Notes: generated by a model from the sequence alone, not told the origin. A stretch of 64,000 bases of DNA from Ramlibacter cellulosilyticus (GCF_014297465.1 NZ_JACORT010000017.1:1-64000), one strand, 5' to 3'; positions 16,859 through 26,249 are shown, counted from the stretch's first letter. Made by a program: numbers and translations.

Positions 16859-18288
16859 AGCTCACGCTGCTGCCCGACGCGCCCGCGGCCGGCGGCGGGC
16901 GCACGCGCGAGGTGCGCGGCGTCACCTCGGGCCTGCGGCGCAGGCTGCTGGTGCTGCTGATCGCGCCGCTCACCCTGCTGGCGGTCGTCAACGCGTGGCT
17001 GGAATTCCGCTCCGCCGACAACATCGCCACGCAGCAGGACCAGCGCCTGCTGTCCCTCGTCCCGCTGGTGGCCGATTCCGTCATCGGCCAGACCACCGAC
17101 AGCCCGCTGCTGATGCTGGCGCCGCCGGTGGAGGAGTTCCTCAAGGAGCGCGCCGGCTCCGCTGCGTACGCGCTGCTGGACCCCGATGGCCGCCGCCTGC
17201 ATGGCGACGCCTGGCTGGAAGGCCTGCCGCCCCCGGACAGCTCGCCGGAGGTGCACAGCGAGGAGCACGACGGCGCCACCTGGCGCATCGTGCGCCAGCG
17301 CCAGCCCACCGTGGTGGGCGAGGTGGTGGTCGTCGTCGCCGACAGCTCCGACCCGCGCCAGCAGTGGGCCCGCTCCATCCTGTTCCGCGTGCTGCTGCCC
17401 AACCTGGTGCTGATCGCGGCGGCCGCCTTCGCCGTGCGCTGGGCGGTGAAGCAGGCGCTGAAGCCGCTGCTGTCGCTGAAGGAAGCGGTGGAGCGCCGCT
17501 CGCCGCGCGACCTGAGCGCCATCGACGAGGGCGCTTCGCCCGAGGAAGTGCGCCCGCTGGTGGAGTCGCTGAACCGGCTGTTCGGCCTCGTGAACGCGCA
17601 GGCGGAAGGCCAGCGCCGCTTCGTGGCCGATGCCGCGCACCAGCTGCGCACCCCGATCGCCGGCCTGCAGGCGCAGGTCGAGGCCTGGGCCCAGGCGGCG
17701 AACGCCGCGCAGCAGGCCGGCACGCTGGCGCTGCCCACCGAGCAGGTCTACAAGCTGCGCAGCGCCACGCGCCGCACCTCGCAGCTCGCCAACCAGCTGC
17801 TGGCGCTGTCGCGGGCCGACGCCCGCGGCATGCACTCGCAGCCCGAGCAGCGGGTGGACCTCAAGTCGCTCTGCGAGGACGCCCTCGAAGCCCACCTCGA
17901 TGCCGCGACCGGCCGCCGCATCGACCTGGGCCTGGACGCCCACCCCGTCCAGGTGATGGGCCACGAGTGGCTGCTGCGCGAGCTGCTGTCGAACCTGGTC
18001 GACAACGCCGTGAAATACAGCCACGAAGGCGGCGCCGTCACCATTCGTTGCGGCCGGCGCGGCAGCACGCCTTTCCTGGAGGTGGAGGACGACGGACCGG
18101 GGGTCGCCGTGATGGAACGGCCGCGGATCCTGGAGCGCTTCTATCGGGTGCAAGGCACGCAGGGCGAGGGCAACGGGCTGGGCCTGGCGATCGCCGAGGA
18201 GATCGCCCGGGTGCACGGCAGCCACCTCCAGCTCCAGCCCGGCGCGGGTGGCCGTGGCTTGAAAGTCACACTTCCCCTCCCGGGGTGA
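16855..18288 (+). CDS. Sensor histidine kinase (TctE/QseC-like)
   Basis: 477 residues from a GTG that overlaps the regulator stop. Order: short cytoplasmic tail, transmembrane segment at about 28-45 (LLVLLIAPLTLLAVVNAWL), a periplasmic sensor region to about 175, a second transmembrane segment, a HAMP-like linker, a HisKA domain with phospho-acceptor His262 (DAAHQLRTPIAGL), and a HATPase with NLVDNAVKYS, DDGPGV and GNGLGLAI. The N-terminal part resembles the 2CSK_N sensor of carboxylate kinases. The stimulus is unknown. Confidence 0.92.
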   Translation: MKLTLLPDAPAAGGGRTREVRGVTSGLRRRLLVLLIAPLTLLAVVNAWLEFRSADNIATQQDQRLLSLVPLVADSVIGQTTDSPLLMLAPPVEEFLKERAGSAAYALLDPDGRRLHGDAWLEGLPPPDSSPEVHSEEHDGATWRIVRQRQPTVVGEVVVVVADSSDPRQQWARSILFRVLLPNLVLIAAAAFAVRWAVKQALKPLLSLKEAVERRSPRDLSAIDEGASPEEVRPLVESLNRLFGLVNAQAEGQRRFVADAAHQLRTPIAGLQAQVEAWAQAANAAQQAGTLALPTEQVYKLRSATRRTSQLANQLLALSRADARGMHSQPEQRVDLKSLCEDALEAHLDAATGRRIDLGLDAHPVQVMGHEWLLRELLSNLVDNAVKYSHEGGAVTIRCGRRGSTPFLEVEDDGPGVAVMERPRILERFYRVQGTQGEGNGLGLAIAEEIARVHGSHLQLQPGAGGRGLKVTLPLPG

Positions 18289-18385
18289 GCACGTACTCGC
18301 GGAGCAATCCCGCGGCGTGGATGGGCTGGCGAGCGCTCACGGTCGGCTATGCGAGAATCATTTTGCAACCGCTGACCTAGCCAAC

Positions 18386-19018
18386 ATGTCCCACGCCGAG
18401 CTCGATACCCCCGATCCGATCCCTGCCGGCGGCGACACGCCGGCCGCGGCGCGCAAGCGCCCGAAACCGGGGGAGCGGCGGGTGCAGATCCTGCAGGCGC
18501 TGGCCACCATGCTGGAGCAGCCCGGTGCCGAGCGCATCACCACGGCCGCCCTGGCCGCCCGCCTGGACGTGAGCGAGGCCGCCCTGTACCGGCACTTCGC
18601 GAGCAAGGCGCAGATGTTCGAGGGGCTGATCGAGTTCATCGAGCAGAGCGTCTTCAGCCTGATCAACCAGATCACCGAGCGCGAGCCTGCCGGCGCCGGG
18701 CAGGCGGGGCGCATCGTGTCCATGCTGATCCAGTTCGCCGAGAAGAACCCGGGCATGACCCGCGTGATGGTCGGCGACGCCCTGGTGTTCGAGAACGAGC
18801 GCCTGCAGCAGCGCATGAACCAGTTCTTCGACAAGGTGGAGTCCTCGCTGAAGCAGTGCCTGCGCAGCGCGGACGGCGCCACGCCGACGGTGGACGCGCA
18901 GGTGCGGGCTTCCGTCCTGACGGCCTTCATCGTGGGCCGCCTGCAGCGCTTCGCGCGCTCGGGGTTCAAGAGGGTGCCGTCGGAGCACCTGGAGCAGGCG
19001 CTGTCGCGCATGCTGTAA
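18386..19018 (+). CDS. slmA: Nucleoid occlusion factor SlmA (TetR superfamily)
   Basis: 210 residues starting at ATG 18386. The helix-turn-helix ITTAALAARLDVSEAALYRHFASKAQMFEGLIEFIE and the following helical domain (SLINQITERE, PGMTRVMVGDALVFENERLQQRMNQF) match SlmA, which binds chromosomal sites and blocks FtsZ assembly over the nucleoid. The Pro/Ala-rich first 25 residues are typical of the betaproteobacterial form. Location shortly after argB is a known Burkholderiales arrangement. Confidence 0.93.
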   Translation: MSHAELDTPDPIPAGGDTPAAARKRPKPGERRVQILQALATMLEQPGAERITTAALAARLDVSEAALYRHFASKAQMFEGLIEFIEQSVFSLINQITEREPAGAGQAGRIVSMLIQFAEKNPGMTRVMVGDALVFENERLQQRMNQFFDKVESSLKQCLRSADGATPTVDAQVRASVLTAFIVGRLQRFARSGFKRVPSEHLEQALSRML

Positions 19019-19036
19019 CCTCCGCGTGCGCCGCCC

Positions 19037-19135
19037 GGTGGGGTTCGCTTCGCTCACCACCACCCTACGAAGACCGAAGAAGCGCCGCGCTCCGATGTAG
19101 GGTGGCGCGGCAACGCCGCGGAAGGTGAGCGCCAG
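19037..19135. repeat. Diverged GGTGGGGTTCGC / GTAGGGTGG repeat pair
   Basis: The 195-base gap between slmA and the phosphoesterase gene holds a minus-oriented repeat (19037-19068, GGTGGGGTTCGCTTCGCTCACC followed by CACCACCCTAC) and a degraded plus-oriented one beginning GTAGGGTGGCGC near 19097. The family recurs at 23163-23244. I see no promoter or gene in the rest of the gap. Confidence 0.6.
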
Positions 19136-19213
19136 CGTTCGAGCGCCGCCCCCGCGGCGCGTAGCCCGAAGAGAAGGCAAAGCCGAGCCTCGGACACCCC
19201 ACCGATCGTTCCC

Positions 19214-19900
19214 ATGCTCCGCATCCGCCTCGCCGGCCACGACGCCCTCCTGCATCCCACCGGTGCCCTCCACCTCTGCGCCGAACGCACGCTCCTCGTC
19301 GCCGACGCCCACTTCGGCAAGGCGGTGAGCTTCCGCAAGCTCGGCGTGCCCGTGCCGAGCGGCACCACCAGCGAGACGCTGGACCGGCTGGACGCCGCAC
19401 TGGCGGACACCGGCGCGACCCACGTCGTCTTCCTGGGCGACTTCCTCCATTCCGTGCGCTCGCACAGCGCCGGCACGCTGGGCGTGCTGCGGGCCTGGCG
19501 CGAGGCGCGTGGCGACCTGCAGCTCACGCTGGTCCGCGGCAACCACGACGACCGCGCCGGCGATCCGCCGGCCGACCTGCGCTTCAGCGTGGTGGACGAG
19601 CCGCTGCGGCTGGGTCCGTTCGCCCTGTGCCACCACCCGCGGCCGGTCGCCGGCGCGTATGTGCTCGCCGGCCATTGGCACCCGTGCATCAGCATCGCCG
19701 GGCGTGCCTTCGAACGGCTGCGCCTGCCGTGCTTCTGGCTCGGCGACGACACGGGCCAGCTCCCCGGGCAGGCCGTGGGGATCCTTCCGGCATTCGGCAG
19801 CTTCACCGGCATGCACCGCATCGAGCCGCGTGCCGGCGACCGCATCTTCCCGATCGCCGGCGAGACGGTCCGCGCGCTCCCCGTCCTGCCTGTGCCGTAA
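19214..19900 (+). CDS. pdeM: PdeM-like metallophosphoesterase (ligase-associated DNA-damage-response endonuclease family)
   Basis: 228 residues with the calcineurin-like metal motifs in order: ADAHFGK near residue 33, GDFLHS near 75, RGNHDD near 113, and GHWHP near 155. The overall layout (LRIRLAGHDALLHPTGAL at the start, SFTGMHRI at the end) matches PdeM. This family often neighbours a DNA ligase and an Lhr-type helicase; neither is present here, so a repair role is family-based inference. Confidence 0.85.
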   Translation: MLRIRLAGHDALLHPTGALHLCAERTLLVADAHFGKAVSFRKLGVPVPSGTTSETLDRLDAALADTGATHVVFLGDFLHSVRSHSAGTLGVLRAWREARGDLQLTLVRGNHDDRAGDPPADLRFSVVDEPLRLGPFALCHHPRPVAGAYVLAGHWHPCISIAGRAFERLRLPCFWLGDDTGQLPGQAVGILPAFGSFTGMHRIEPRAGDRIFPIAGETVRALPVLPVP

Positions 19901-20009
19901 AGGCCGCGTCGGTGCGGCGCTGACACGCAGCGTCGCCCGCATCCGTCGAGGCGCATCGCCGCTCCAGCTTGCAATGGCAAGGTCGTCCTCGTTCCAGGGA
20001 GAAACCGAA

Positions 20010-20357
20010 ATGAAGATCGCCTTCGTCGCCGCGGCCTGCATGCTGGCCGCCTCCGCCTTTGCGCAGAGCAACGTGTCCTCGTCCACCGGCGTGACCGTGA
20101 CCTCGGGCACCGGCGTCGTCGTGACGCCCGGCGCGCCGAGCGCCAGCGTGACCGTGATGCCGTCCACCGTGTCGACGGTGACCGACCATGCGCTGCTGCC
20201 CGGCGGCGCGATGGTGCAGCGCAGCTCCACGACGGTCCTCGGCGGCCCCGCGCCCGGCGTGTCGGGCACGAAGACCGAGATCACGACCTACTGGGCGAAC
20301 GTGCCGGCCGACGCGTCGCGCGACGCGAGCTTCCAGCGCTGGCAGCGGCTGAAGTAA
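20010..20357 (+). CDS. Small exported hypothetical protein
   Basis: 115 residues from the ATG at 20010, preceded by AGGGAGAAA. A clear signal peptide (MKIAFVAAACMLAASAFAQS) predicts cleavage after AFA. The mature part is Ser/Thr/Val-rich with TVTSGTGVVVTPGAPSASVTV, then QRSSTTVLGGPAPGVSGTKTE and a short aromatic end. I recognise no family. It is flanked downstream by dispersed repeats. Confidence 0.65.
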   Translation: MKIAFVAAACMLAASAFAQSNVSSSTGVTVTSGTGVVVTPGAPSASVTVMPSTVSTVTDHALLPGGAMVQRSSTTVLGGPAPGVSGTKTEITTYWANVPADASRDASFQRWQRLK

Positions 20358-20370
20358 GGGAGGGGAGGGT

Positions 20371-20553
20371 GCTGGGGTCGCCTGCGGCGAACCCAGCCTG
20401 CGGTCGGTGAAGTAAGGGAACAACGCTGGGGTCGCCTGCGGCGAACCCAGCCTACGGCCGCGACGGGCCGCCGGTTGCGGTGAGCGAAGCGAACTGGAGG
20501 CTGGGTTGCGCGCAGCGCACCGTAGGCTGGGTTGCGCGAAGCGCACCCCAGCA
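20371..20553. repeat. Cluster of four GCTGGG-type repeats
   Basis: Two nearly identical minus-oriented copies (starting at 20371 and 20424) are each preceded by GAAGTAAGGGA, so the pair looks like a local duplication of about 50 bases. They are followed by two plus-oriented copies at about 20499 and 20522. The cluster fills the 202-base gap between the exported protein and the Ldh-family gene and lies just past the stops of both convergent genes. Confidence 0.7.
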
Positions 20554-20559
20554 TGGTCC

Positions 20560-21618
20560 CTACCCCACCCGCACCCCCACCTTCGCACCCGCGGCCACGA
20601 TCTCCTTCCACGTCTGCTCGTCCAGCGCGATGCCTTCCGCCTCGCGCTCGCGCCGCGCCTTGCGCTCCGGCTCGCCGGCCAGCAGCACGCCGTCGCTGCC
20701 CGGCGCCGGCGGGCTCTGCCGCAGCCAGTCGACGAAGGCGATCGCCTCGCTTTCGAAGCTCGCCTGCGTGCCCAGCTTGCGCGGGTCGACGACGACGGTG
20801 AACATGCCGTTGATCACGGCGCGCTTGTCGTCGGCGGGACGATGCCAGGTGCCGCTGCCCGTGAGCGCGCCACCGAGCAGCTCGCAGGCGACGGCCATGC
20901 CGTAGCCCTTGTGTTCGCCGAAGGCGAGCAGCGCGCCGAACATCCCGCCCGGCTGCGGCACGACCACCACGCCCGGGTTGGTCGTGGGGCGGCCCTTCTC
21001 GTCGATCAGGTAGCCGGGCTCCACCTGCCGGCCTTCGTTGTGCGCGACGCGCATCTTGCCCTGGGCCACGCGGCTCGTGGCGAAGTCCAGCACGAAGGGC
21101 GCGCGTCCGGCCAGCGGGATGCCGACGCAGAACGGGTTGGTGCCGTAGCGCCCGTCGCCGCCGCCGAAAGGCGCGACCACGGGCCGCGACTGCACGTTGA
21201 CGAAGTGGATGGAGACGAGCCCCCGCTCCACCGCCATCTCGGCGAAGTGGCCGATGCGCCCCAGGTGGTGCGCGTTCGCGAGCGTCATCACGCAGCTGCC
21301 GGTGTCCTGCGCGCGCTCCAGCGCGCGCTGCATCGCCTGCTCGCCGACCACCTGGCCGTAGCCGCGGCGCCCGTCGAGCGCCAGCATGCTGCCGCCGTCG
21401 AACTTCACATCGATGCTCGCGTTCGGCTTCAGCCCGCCTTCCAGCACCGCCTCCACGTAGCGCGGCACCATGCCGACGCCATGCGAGTCGTGCCCGCTCA
21501 GGTTGGCGAGCACCAGGTTGTCGGCGACCGCCTGCGCCTCCTGCGGCGCGCTGCCCGCGGCCGTGACGATGGACGACACCGTGGCGCGCAGTTGCGCGGC
21601 CGTGAACTTCCTTGCCAT
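20560..21618 (-). CDS. Ldh-family (malate/L-lactate/2-keto acid) NAD(P)-dependent oxidoreductase
   Basis: 352 residues starting MARKFTAAQL. The protein has the LdhA/YlbC/DlgD family marks: LSGHDSHGVGMVPRYV near residue 45 with the catalytic His, ANAHHLGRIGHFAEMA near 115, YGTNPFCVGIP, DFATSRVAQGK and EHKGYGMAVACELLGGALTG. Members oxidise or reduce 2-hydroxy/2-keto acids (malate, lactate, ureidoglycolate, diketogulonate). It is the last gene of the regulator-TRAP-UxaA-Ldh run, so a sugar-acid or lactate step is likely. The substrate cannot be fixed from sequence. Confidence 0.87.
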   Translation of the reverse strand: MARKFTAAQLRATVSSIVTAAGSAPQEAQAVADNLVLANLSGHDSHGVGMVPRYVEAVLEGGLKPNASIDVKFDGGSMLALDGRRGYGQVVGEQAMQRALERAQDTGSCVMTLANAHHLGRIGHFAEMAVERGLVSIHFVNVQSRPVVAPFGGGDGRYGTNPFCVGIPLAGRAPFVLDFATSRVAQGKMRVAHNEGRQVEPGYLIDEKGRPTTNPGVVVVPQPGGMFGALLAFGEHKGYGMAVACELLGGALTGSGTWHRPADDKRAVINGMFTVVVDPRKLGTQASFESEAIAFVDWLRQSPPAPGSDGVLLAGEPERKARREREAEGIALDEQTWKEIVAAGAKVGVRVG

Positions 21619-21635
21619 GTTGTTCCCGTCTCCCT

Positions 21636-23150
21636 TTACATCACCGCGCCGACTTGCCACGGCACGAATTCGTTCTGGCCGTAGCCATGCTGTTCGCTCT
21701 TGCTGCGCTCGCCCGACGCGGTGGCCAGCACGAGGCGGAAGATGCGCTCGCCCATCTCCTGGATCGACGCCTTGCCGTCGATGATCTCGCCGCAGTTGAT
21801 GTCCATGTCCTCCTCCTGCCGCTGCCACAGCGCGGAGTTGGTCGCGAGCTTGAGCGAAGGCGAGGGCGCGCAGCCGTAGGCGGAGCCCCGGCCGGTGGTG
21901 AAGCAGATCATGTTGGCGCCGCCGGCCACCTGCCCCGTGGCGCTCACCGGGTCGTAGCCGGGCGTGTCCATGTAGACGAAGCCGTGCGCCGTCACCGGCT
22001 CGGCGTATTCGTAGACGGCCTGCAGGTTGGTGGTGCCCCCCTTGGCGACCGCGCCCAGCGACTTCTCGAGGATGGTCGTCAGGCCGCCTGCCTTGTTGCC
22101 GGGCGAGGGATTGTTGTTCATCTCGCCTTCGTTGACCCGGGTGTAGTGCTCCCACCAGCGGATGCGCGAGATCAGCTTCTCGCCGACGTCGCGGTGCACG
22201 GCGCGGCGCGTGAGCAGGTGCTCGGCGCCGTAGATCTCCGGCGTCTCGGAGAGGATGGCCGTGCCGCCGTGCGCGACCAGCAGGTCCACCGCCGCGCCCA
22301 GCGCCGGGTTGGCGCTGATGCCGGAATAGCCGTCGGAGCCGCCGCACTGCAGGCCGATGGTGATGTGCGAGGCGCTGCAGGGCTCGCGCTTCACGCGGTT
22401 CGCGGCGGGCAGCATCTCCTTCACCAGGGCGATGCCTTTCTCCACCGTGCGGCGGGTGCCGCCCGTGTCCTGGATGTTGAACACCTGCAGCGTCTCGCCT
22501 TCGCGCAGGCTGCTGTGCGCCAGCCAGGCGTTGATCTGGTTCGCCTCGCAGCCGAGGCCCACGACCACGACGGCCGCGAAGTTCGCGTGGGTCGCGTAGC
22601 CCGCGAGCGTGCGCTCCAGGATCTGCATGCCCAGCCCTTCGGTGTCCATGCCGCAGCCGGTGCCGTGCGTGAGCGCGACCACGCCGTCGACGTTGGGGAA
22701 GGCTTCCAGCGCGCGCGGGTTCGTCTGCCGCGAGAAGTGGTCGGCGATGGCGCGCGCGGCGGTCGCGGAGCAGTTCACGCTGGAGAGGATGCCGATGTAG
22801 TTGCGCGTCGCGACGCGGCCGTCGGGCCGCTGGATGCCCATGAAGGTCGCTTCGCGCCTGGCCGCTTCCGGCTTCACGTCGGCGCCGAAGGCGTAGTCGC
22901 GCTCGAAGTCGCCCATCACGAGGTTGTGCGTGTGCACGTGCTCGCCGGCGGCGATGGGCTTGCTGGCGAAGCCGATGATCTGGTTGTAGCGCCGCACGGG
23001 CTGGCCGGCGGCGATGTCGCGCATGGCGATCTTGTGGCCCGGGGGGATCAGGCCGCGCGCGGTGACGTTCTCGACCTGCGTGCCGCCCACGAGCTGCGTG
23101 CGGGCGATGAGGACGTCGTCGGCGGGGTGGAGGCGGATGAAGGGGGTCAT
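21636..23150 (-). CDS. UxaA-family sugar-acid dehydratase (altronate/galactarate dehydratase type)
   Basis: 504 residues. The N-terminal SAF domain (about 1-100, with PADDVLIARTQLVGGTQVENV and GHKIAMRDIAAG) is followed by the dehydratase core: GYSGISANPALG, NNNPSPGNKAGGLTTILEKSLGAVAKGGT, GANMICFTTGRGSAYGCAPSPSLKLATNS. The cysteines (GTGCGMD, GLGCEANQ, GLQCGGSDG) are those used by the iron-dependent family. It removes water from an aldonate or aldarate to give a 2-keto-3-deoxy acid. It lies between TRAP and Ldh genes on the same strand, divergent from SDR and FAH-hydrolase genes. Confidence 0.88.
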   Translation of the reverse strand: MTPFIRLHPADDVLIARTQLVGGTQVENVTARGLIPPGHKIAMRDIAAGQPVRRYNQIIGFASKPIAAGEHVHTHNLVMGDFERDYAFGADVKPEAARREATFMGIQRPDGRVATRNYIGILSSVNCSATAARAIADHFSRQTNPRALEAFPNVDGVVALTHGTGCGMDTEGLGMQILERTLAGYATHANFAAVVVVGLGCEANQINAWLAHSSLREGETLQVFNIQDTGGTRRTVEKGIALVKEMLPAANRVKREPCSASHITIGLQCGGSDGYSGISANPALGAAVDLLVAHGGTAILSETPEIYGAEHLLTRRAVHRDVGEKLISRIRWWEHYTRVNEGEMNNNPSPGNKAGGLTTILEKSLGAVAKGGTTNLQAVYEYAEPVTAHGFVYMDTPGYDPVSATGQVAGGANMICFTTGRGSAYGCAPSPSLKLATNSALWQRQEEDMDINCGEIIDGKASIQEMGERIFRLVLATASGERSKSEQHGYGQNEFVPWQVGAVM

Positions 23151-23162
23151 GGGGGCTCCATC

Positions 23163-23244
23163 GGTGGGGTTCGGCGCTTCGCTTCCTCACCGCCACCCTA
23201 CAGGGGGTCTTGTAGGGTGGTGGTGAGCGAAGCGAACCCCACCG
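23163..23244. repeat. Inverted pair of GGTGGGGTTCGC / GTAGGGTGG repeats
   Basis: The left arm (23163-23201) and right arm (23211-23244) are reverse complements apart from small differences, giving a hairpin of over 30 bp. It fills the gap between the stop of the dctM-like gene and the start of the UxaA-family gene, inside the putative operon, so it could attenuate or stabilise the transcript there. Confidence 0.7.
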
Positions 23245-23251
23245 TTCGATC

Positions 23252-24646
23252 TCAATAGAACAGTTTAGGCAACCACAGCACCGTCTTGGGCATGTACGTG
23301 ATCACCACCAGCGACACCAGCAGCGGGATCAGCCACGGCAGGATCGCGACGGTCGTGCGTTCCACCGACAGCTTGGCCACGCGAGCCAGCACGAACAGCA
23401 CCATGCCCATGGGGGGGTGCAGCAGGCCGATCATCAGGTTCAGTACCATCACCAGGCCGAAGTGCACGGGGTCGATGCCCAGCTGCTGGCAGATGGGCAG
23501 CAGGATGGGCACGAGGATGGTGATGGCGGCCGTGGGTTCCAGGAAGCAACCGACGAACAGCATCAGCAGGTTGGCGAGCAGCAGGAACACCCAGGGCTCG
23601 CGCGTGAAGCCCAGCACCCACGAGGAGATCGCCGTCGTGACGCCCGTCGCGGTGAGCATCCAGCCGAAGATGCTGGCCGCCGCCACGATGAACAGCACCG
23701 TCGCCGTGGTCTCCACCGTGTCCAGGCAGACCTTCACGAACATCTTCCAGGTCAGCGTGCGGTACCACGCGAGGCCCAGCACCATCGCCCAGATGCAGGC
23801 GGCGATCGCGCCTTCGGTGGGCGTGAACAGGCCGGTGGTCATGCCGCCGATCAGCAGCACGGGCGTCATGATCGGCAGCACGGCCTGGAAGCGGAAATAC
23901 CAGTCCGCGAGGAACAGCGCGACGAGGCCGGTCAGCACCGTGGCCTGCGCGGGCAGGCCGGCCTTGGTGACCAGCAGCCACAGCACGAACGGCCAGCCGA
24001 GCACGATCGCCAGTTCGGCCAGCGCCTTCAGCACGCGCGGCCACTCGAACTTGACGTCCGCGCCCCAGCCGTTCTTGTGCGCGTACCAGGCGACGGTCAG
24101 CATCATCAGCACCGCCATGAACACGCCGGGCAGGATGCCGGCGAGGAAGAGCGCGCCGACGCTGACGTTGGCCATCATCCCGTAGATCACGAAGGGCAGC
24201 GACGGCGGGATGATGGGCCCCAGCGTGGCCGAGGCCGCGGTGACGCCCACCGCGAACTCCGTGCCGTAGCCGTGGTCCTTCATGGCCTTGATCTCGATGG
24301 TGCCCAGGCCGGCCGCGTCGGCGATCGCCGCGCCGCTCATGCCGGCGAAGACCACCGAGCCGACCACGTTCACGTGGCCGAGCCCGCCCTTCAGCCATCC
24401 GACGAGGGCGAGCGCGAAGTTGTAGATGCGGTTGGTGATGCCGGCGTTGTTCATCAGGTTGCCGGCGAGGATGAAGAAAGGCACGGCCAGCAGCGGGAAG
24501 CTGTCGATGCCGCTCACCATGCGGTGGATCACCACGAAGGGCGGCAGGTTGCCGCTCATGAGGATGAACAGCAGCGACGCGCCGGCCATGGCGATGGCGA
24601 CGGGGATGCCGCCGGCCATCAGGGCGAGGAAGAGGACCTTGAGCAT
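23252..24646 (-). CDS. dctM: TRAP transporter large permease (DctM)
   Basis: 464 residues, about 12 membrane helices. DctM marks include FPLLAVPFFILAGNLM, GSVVFAGMSGAAIADAAGLGTIEIKAM, GPIIPPSLPFVIYG and LLHPPMGMVLFV. It forms the ion-coupled channel unit of a TRAP uptake system for carboxylates or sugar acids in the inner membrane. The gene starts 4 bases after the dctQ-like stop in the same direction. Confidence 0.95.
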   Translation of the reverse strand: MLKVLFLALMAGGIPVAIAMAGASLLFILMSGNLPPFVVIHRMVSGIDSFPLLAVPFFILAGNLMNNAGITNRIYNFALALVGWLKGGLGHVNVVGSVVFAGMSGAAIADAAGLGTIEIKAMKDHGYGTEFAVGVTAASATLGPIIPPSLPFVIYGMMANVSVGALFLAGILPGVFMAVLMMLTVAWYAHKNGWGADVKFEWPRVLKALAELAIVLGWPFVLWLLVTKAGLPAQATVLTGLVALFLADWYFRFQAVLPIMTPVLLIGGMTTGLFTPTEGAIAACIWAMVLGLAWYRTLTWKMFVKVCLDTVETTATVLFIVAAASIFGWMLTATGVTTAISSWVLGFTREPWVFLLLANLLMLFVGCFLEPTAAITILVPILLPICQQLGIDPVHFGLVMVLNLMIGLLHPPMGMVLFVLARVAKLSVERTTVAILPWLIPLLVSLVVITYMPKTVLWLPKLFY

Positions 24647-24650
24647 GGGT

Positions 24651-25232
24651 CTAGCGGTCGTCCATCGAGGATTCGGGGCGTTCCAGCACGGAGTAGCCGC
24701 GCTTCAGGTGCGTGCGCATCACCATCACCGAGCGGACGGTCATGGCGGCGAAGGCGACGAGGCAGATGCCGTACACCCAGTTCATGGGGAGGTCGATCAT
24801 GGTCATGCGCGACGACGAGCCGAGCTTGTCCATCATCAGCCAGGTGAGCACCACCGCGGCGGCGAAGAACGCGATGCGCACGATGTCCACCAGGGTGGCC
24901 ATCGCCCGCGCCGCCGGCGCCGGCAGGAAGCGGTAGCAGAAGTCGACCTGGATGTGGTTGTTGCGCACCACGCCCATCACCGCGCCCGTGAAGACGGTGG
25001 CGATGAGCAGGTAGCGCGCGATCTCCTCCGTCCACGCGGCCGAGTCGTTCAGCACGTAGCGCGTGAAGAACTGGTAGAAGACCACGGCGCCGAGGATCCA
25101 GAAGAACACCAGGGCCACCCAGGCCTCGGGCGGGGTGCCGGAGAGGTCCACCGCTTCGTCCTGCGCGTGGAACTCGCCGTCGTCGCCCATCACCTTGGGC
25201 AGGTCGTCGATCGTGGTGGTGGTGGTGTTCAT
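24651..25232 (-). CDS. dctQ: TRAP transporter small permease (DctQ)
   Basis: 193 residues with four predicted membrane helices; VFFWILGAVVFYQFFTRYVLNDSAAWTEEIARYLLIATVFTG carries the DctQ signature (RYVLN...WTEEIARY). An unusually long N-terminal cytoplasmic part with an acidic SDR-free stretch precedes helix 1. It pairs with DctM. It is located between dctP and dctM genes, spaced 18 and 4 bases. Confidence 0.93.
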   Translation of the reverse strand: MNTTTTTIDDLPKVMGDDGEFHAQDEAVDLSGTPPEAWVALVFFWILGAVVFYQFFTRYVLNDSAAWTEEIARYLLIATVFTGAVMGVVRNNHIQVDFCYRFLPAPAARAMATLVDIVRIAFFAAAVVLTWLMMDKLGSSSRMTMIDLPMNWVYGICLVAFAAMTVRSVMVMRTHLKRGYSVLERPESSMDDR

Positions 25233-25250
25233 CCGGATCCGGGCCCTTCC

Positions 25251-26228
25251 TTACTTGATCGCCTGGATGCGGTCGTAGTCGGCCTGGCGGTAGCCGTGGT
25301 CCGTGGGCTTGGTGGCCTTCAGCACGGCTTCGCGGAAGGCGTTCTTGTCCACCACGATCACGTTGTTGCCCTTCTTCTTGAACTCGTCGACCAGGCGCGC
25401 CTCGGAAGCGACGATCTCGCGCCCGGTCTTGTCCGCGGCCTCCTGCATCACCTCGGTGAAGATCTTCTTGTCGGCGTCGGACAGCTTGCTCCAGGTGCTG
25501 CCGGACACCACGGTCAGCAGCGAGTCGACGATGTGGCCGGTGAGCGAGATGTTCTTCTGCACCTCGAAGAACTTCTTCGCCTCGATGGTGGGCAGCGGGT
25601 TTTCCTGCGCGTCGACGGTGCCGTTCTGCAGCGCCAGGTAGACCTCGGCGAAGGCGATGGGCGTGGGGTTGGCGCCCAGCGACTTGGGGAAGGCCAGGTA
25701 GGCCGGGGCGTCGGGCACGCGGATCTTCAGGCCCTTCATGTCCTCGGGCTTGCTCACCGCCTTGTTGGACGTGACGTGGCGCGCGCCATAGTAGTTGAGG
25801 GCCACGATGTGGTTGCCGCTCGCCTTGTCGTAGCCGGCGGCCAGCTCCCTGAAGACGTCGCTCTTCGCGTACTTCAGCTGGTGCTCGGCGTCGCGGAAGA
25901 TGAAGGGGAAGTAGGAGATGGCGAGCGGCTGGTAGCTGCGCGCGGCGAAGCTGGCGCCGGTGAGCACGATGTCCACGGTGCCCAGCTGCAGGCCCTGGTT
26001 GATGTCGCTTTCCTTGCCGAGCGTCGAGGCCGGGAACACCTGCACCTCGTAGCGCCCGTTGGTGCGCTTCTTGATCTCGTCGCCGGCCCAGACGGACCAC
26101 TTGTGGAAGGGCTCGGAGGTCTCGTAGACGTGGGCCCACTTCAGCTTCGTCTGCGCGAAGGCGGGGCCGGCAGCCGCGGCGGCGAGCGCGCACGCGGCGA
26201 TCAGCTTCAGGGTCAGGCGTTTGCTCAT
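25251..26228 (-). CDS. dctP: TRAP transporter solute-binding protein (DctP)
   Basis: 325 residues with a signal peptide (LTLKLIAACALAAAAAGPAFAQT). The mature protein has DctP features: WAHVYETSEPFHKWSVWAGDEI, QVFPASTLGKESDINQGLQLGTVDI, the conserved Arg in GLKIRVPDAP that salt-bridges the substrate carboxylate, and VYLALQNGTVDAQENPLPTI. It captures the ligand in the periplasm. Family neighbours (UxaA, FAH hydrolase) suggest a sugar acid. Confidence 0.95.
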   Translation of the reverse strand: MSKRLTLKLIAACALAAAAAGPAFAQTKLKWAHVYETSEPFHKWSVWAGDEIKKRTNGRYEVQVFPASTLGKESDINQGLQLGTVDIVLTGASFAARSYQPLAISYFPFIFRDAEHQLKYAKSDVFRELAAGYDKASGNHIVALNYYGARHVTSNKAVSKPEDMKGLKIRVPDAPAYLAFPKSLGANPTPIAFAEVYLALQNGTVDAQENPLPTIEAKKFFEVQKNISLTGHIVDSLLTVVSGSTWSKLSDADKKIFTEVMQEAADKTGREIVASEARLVDEFKKKGNNVIVVDKNAFREAVLKATKPTDHGYRQADYDRIQAIK

Positions 26229-26249
26229 GTTGTCTCCTTCGGTGGTGGA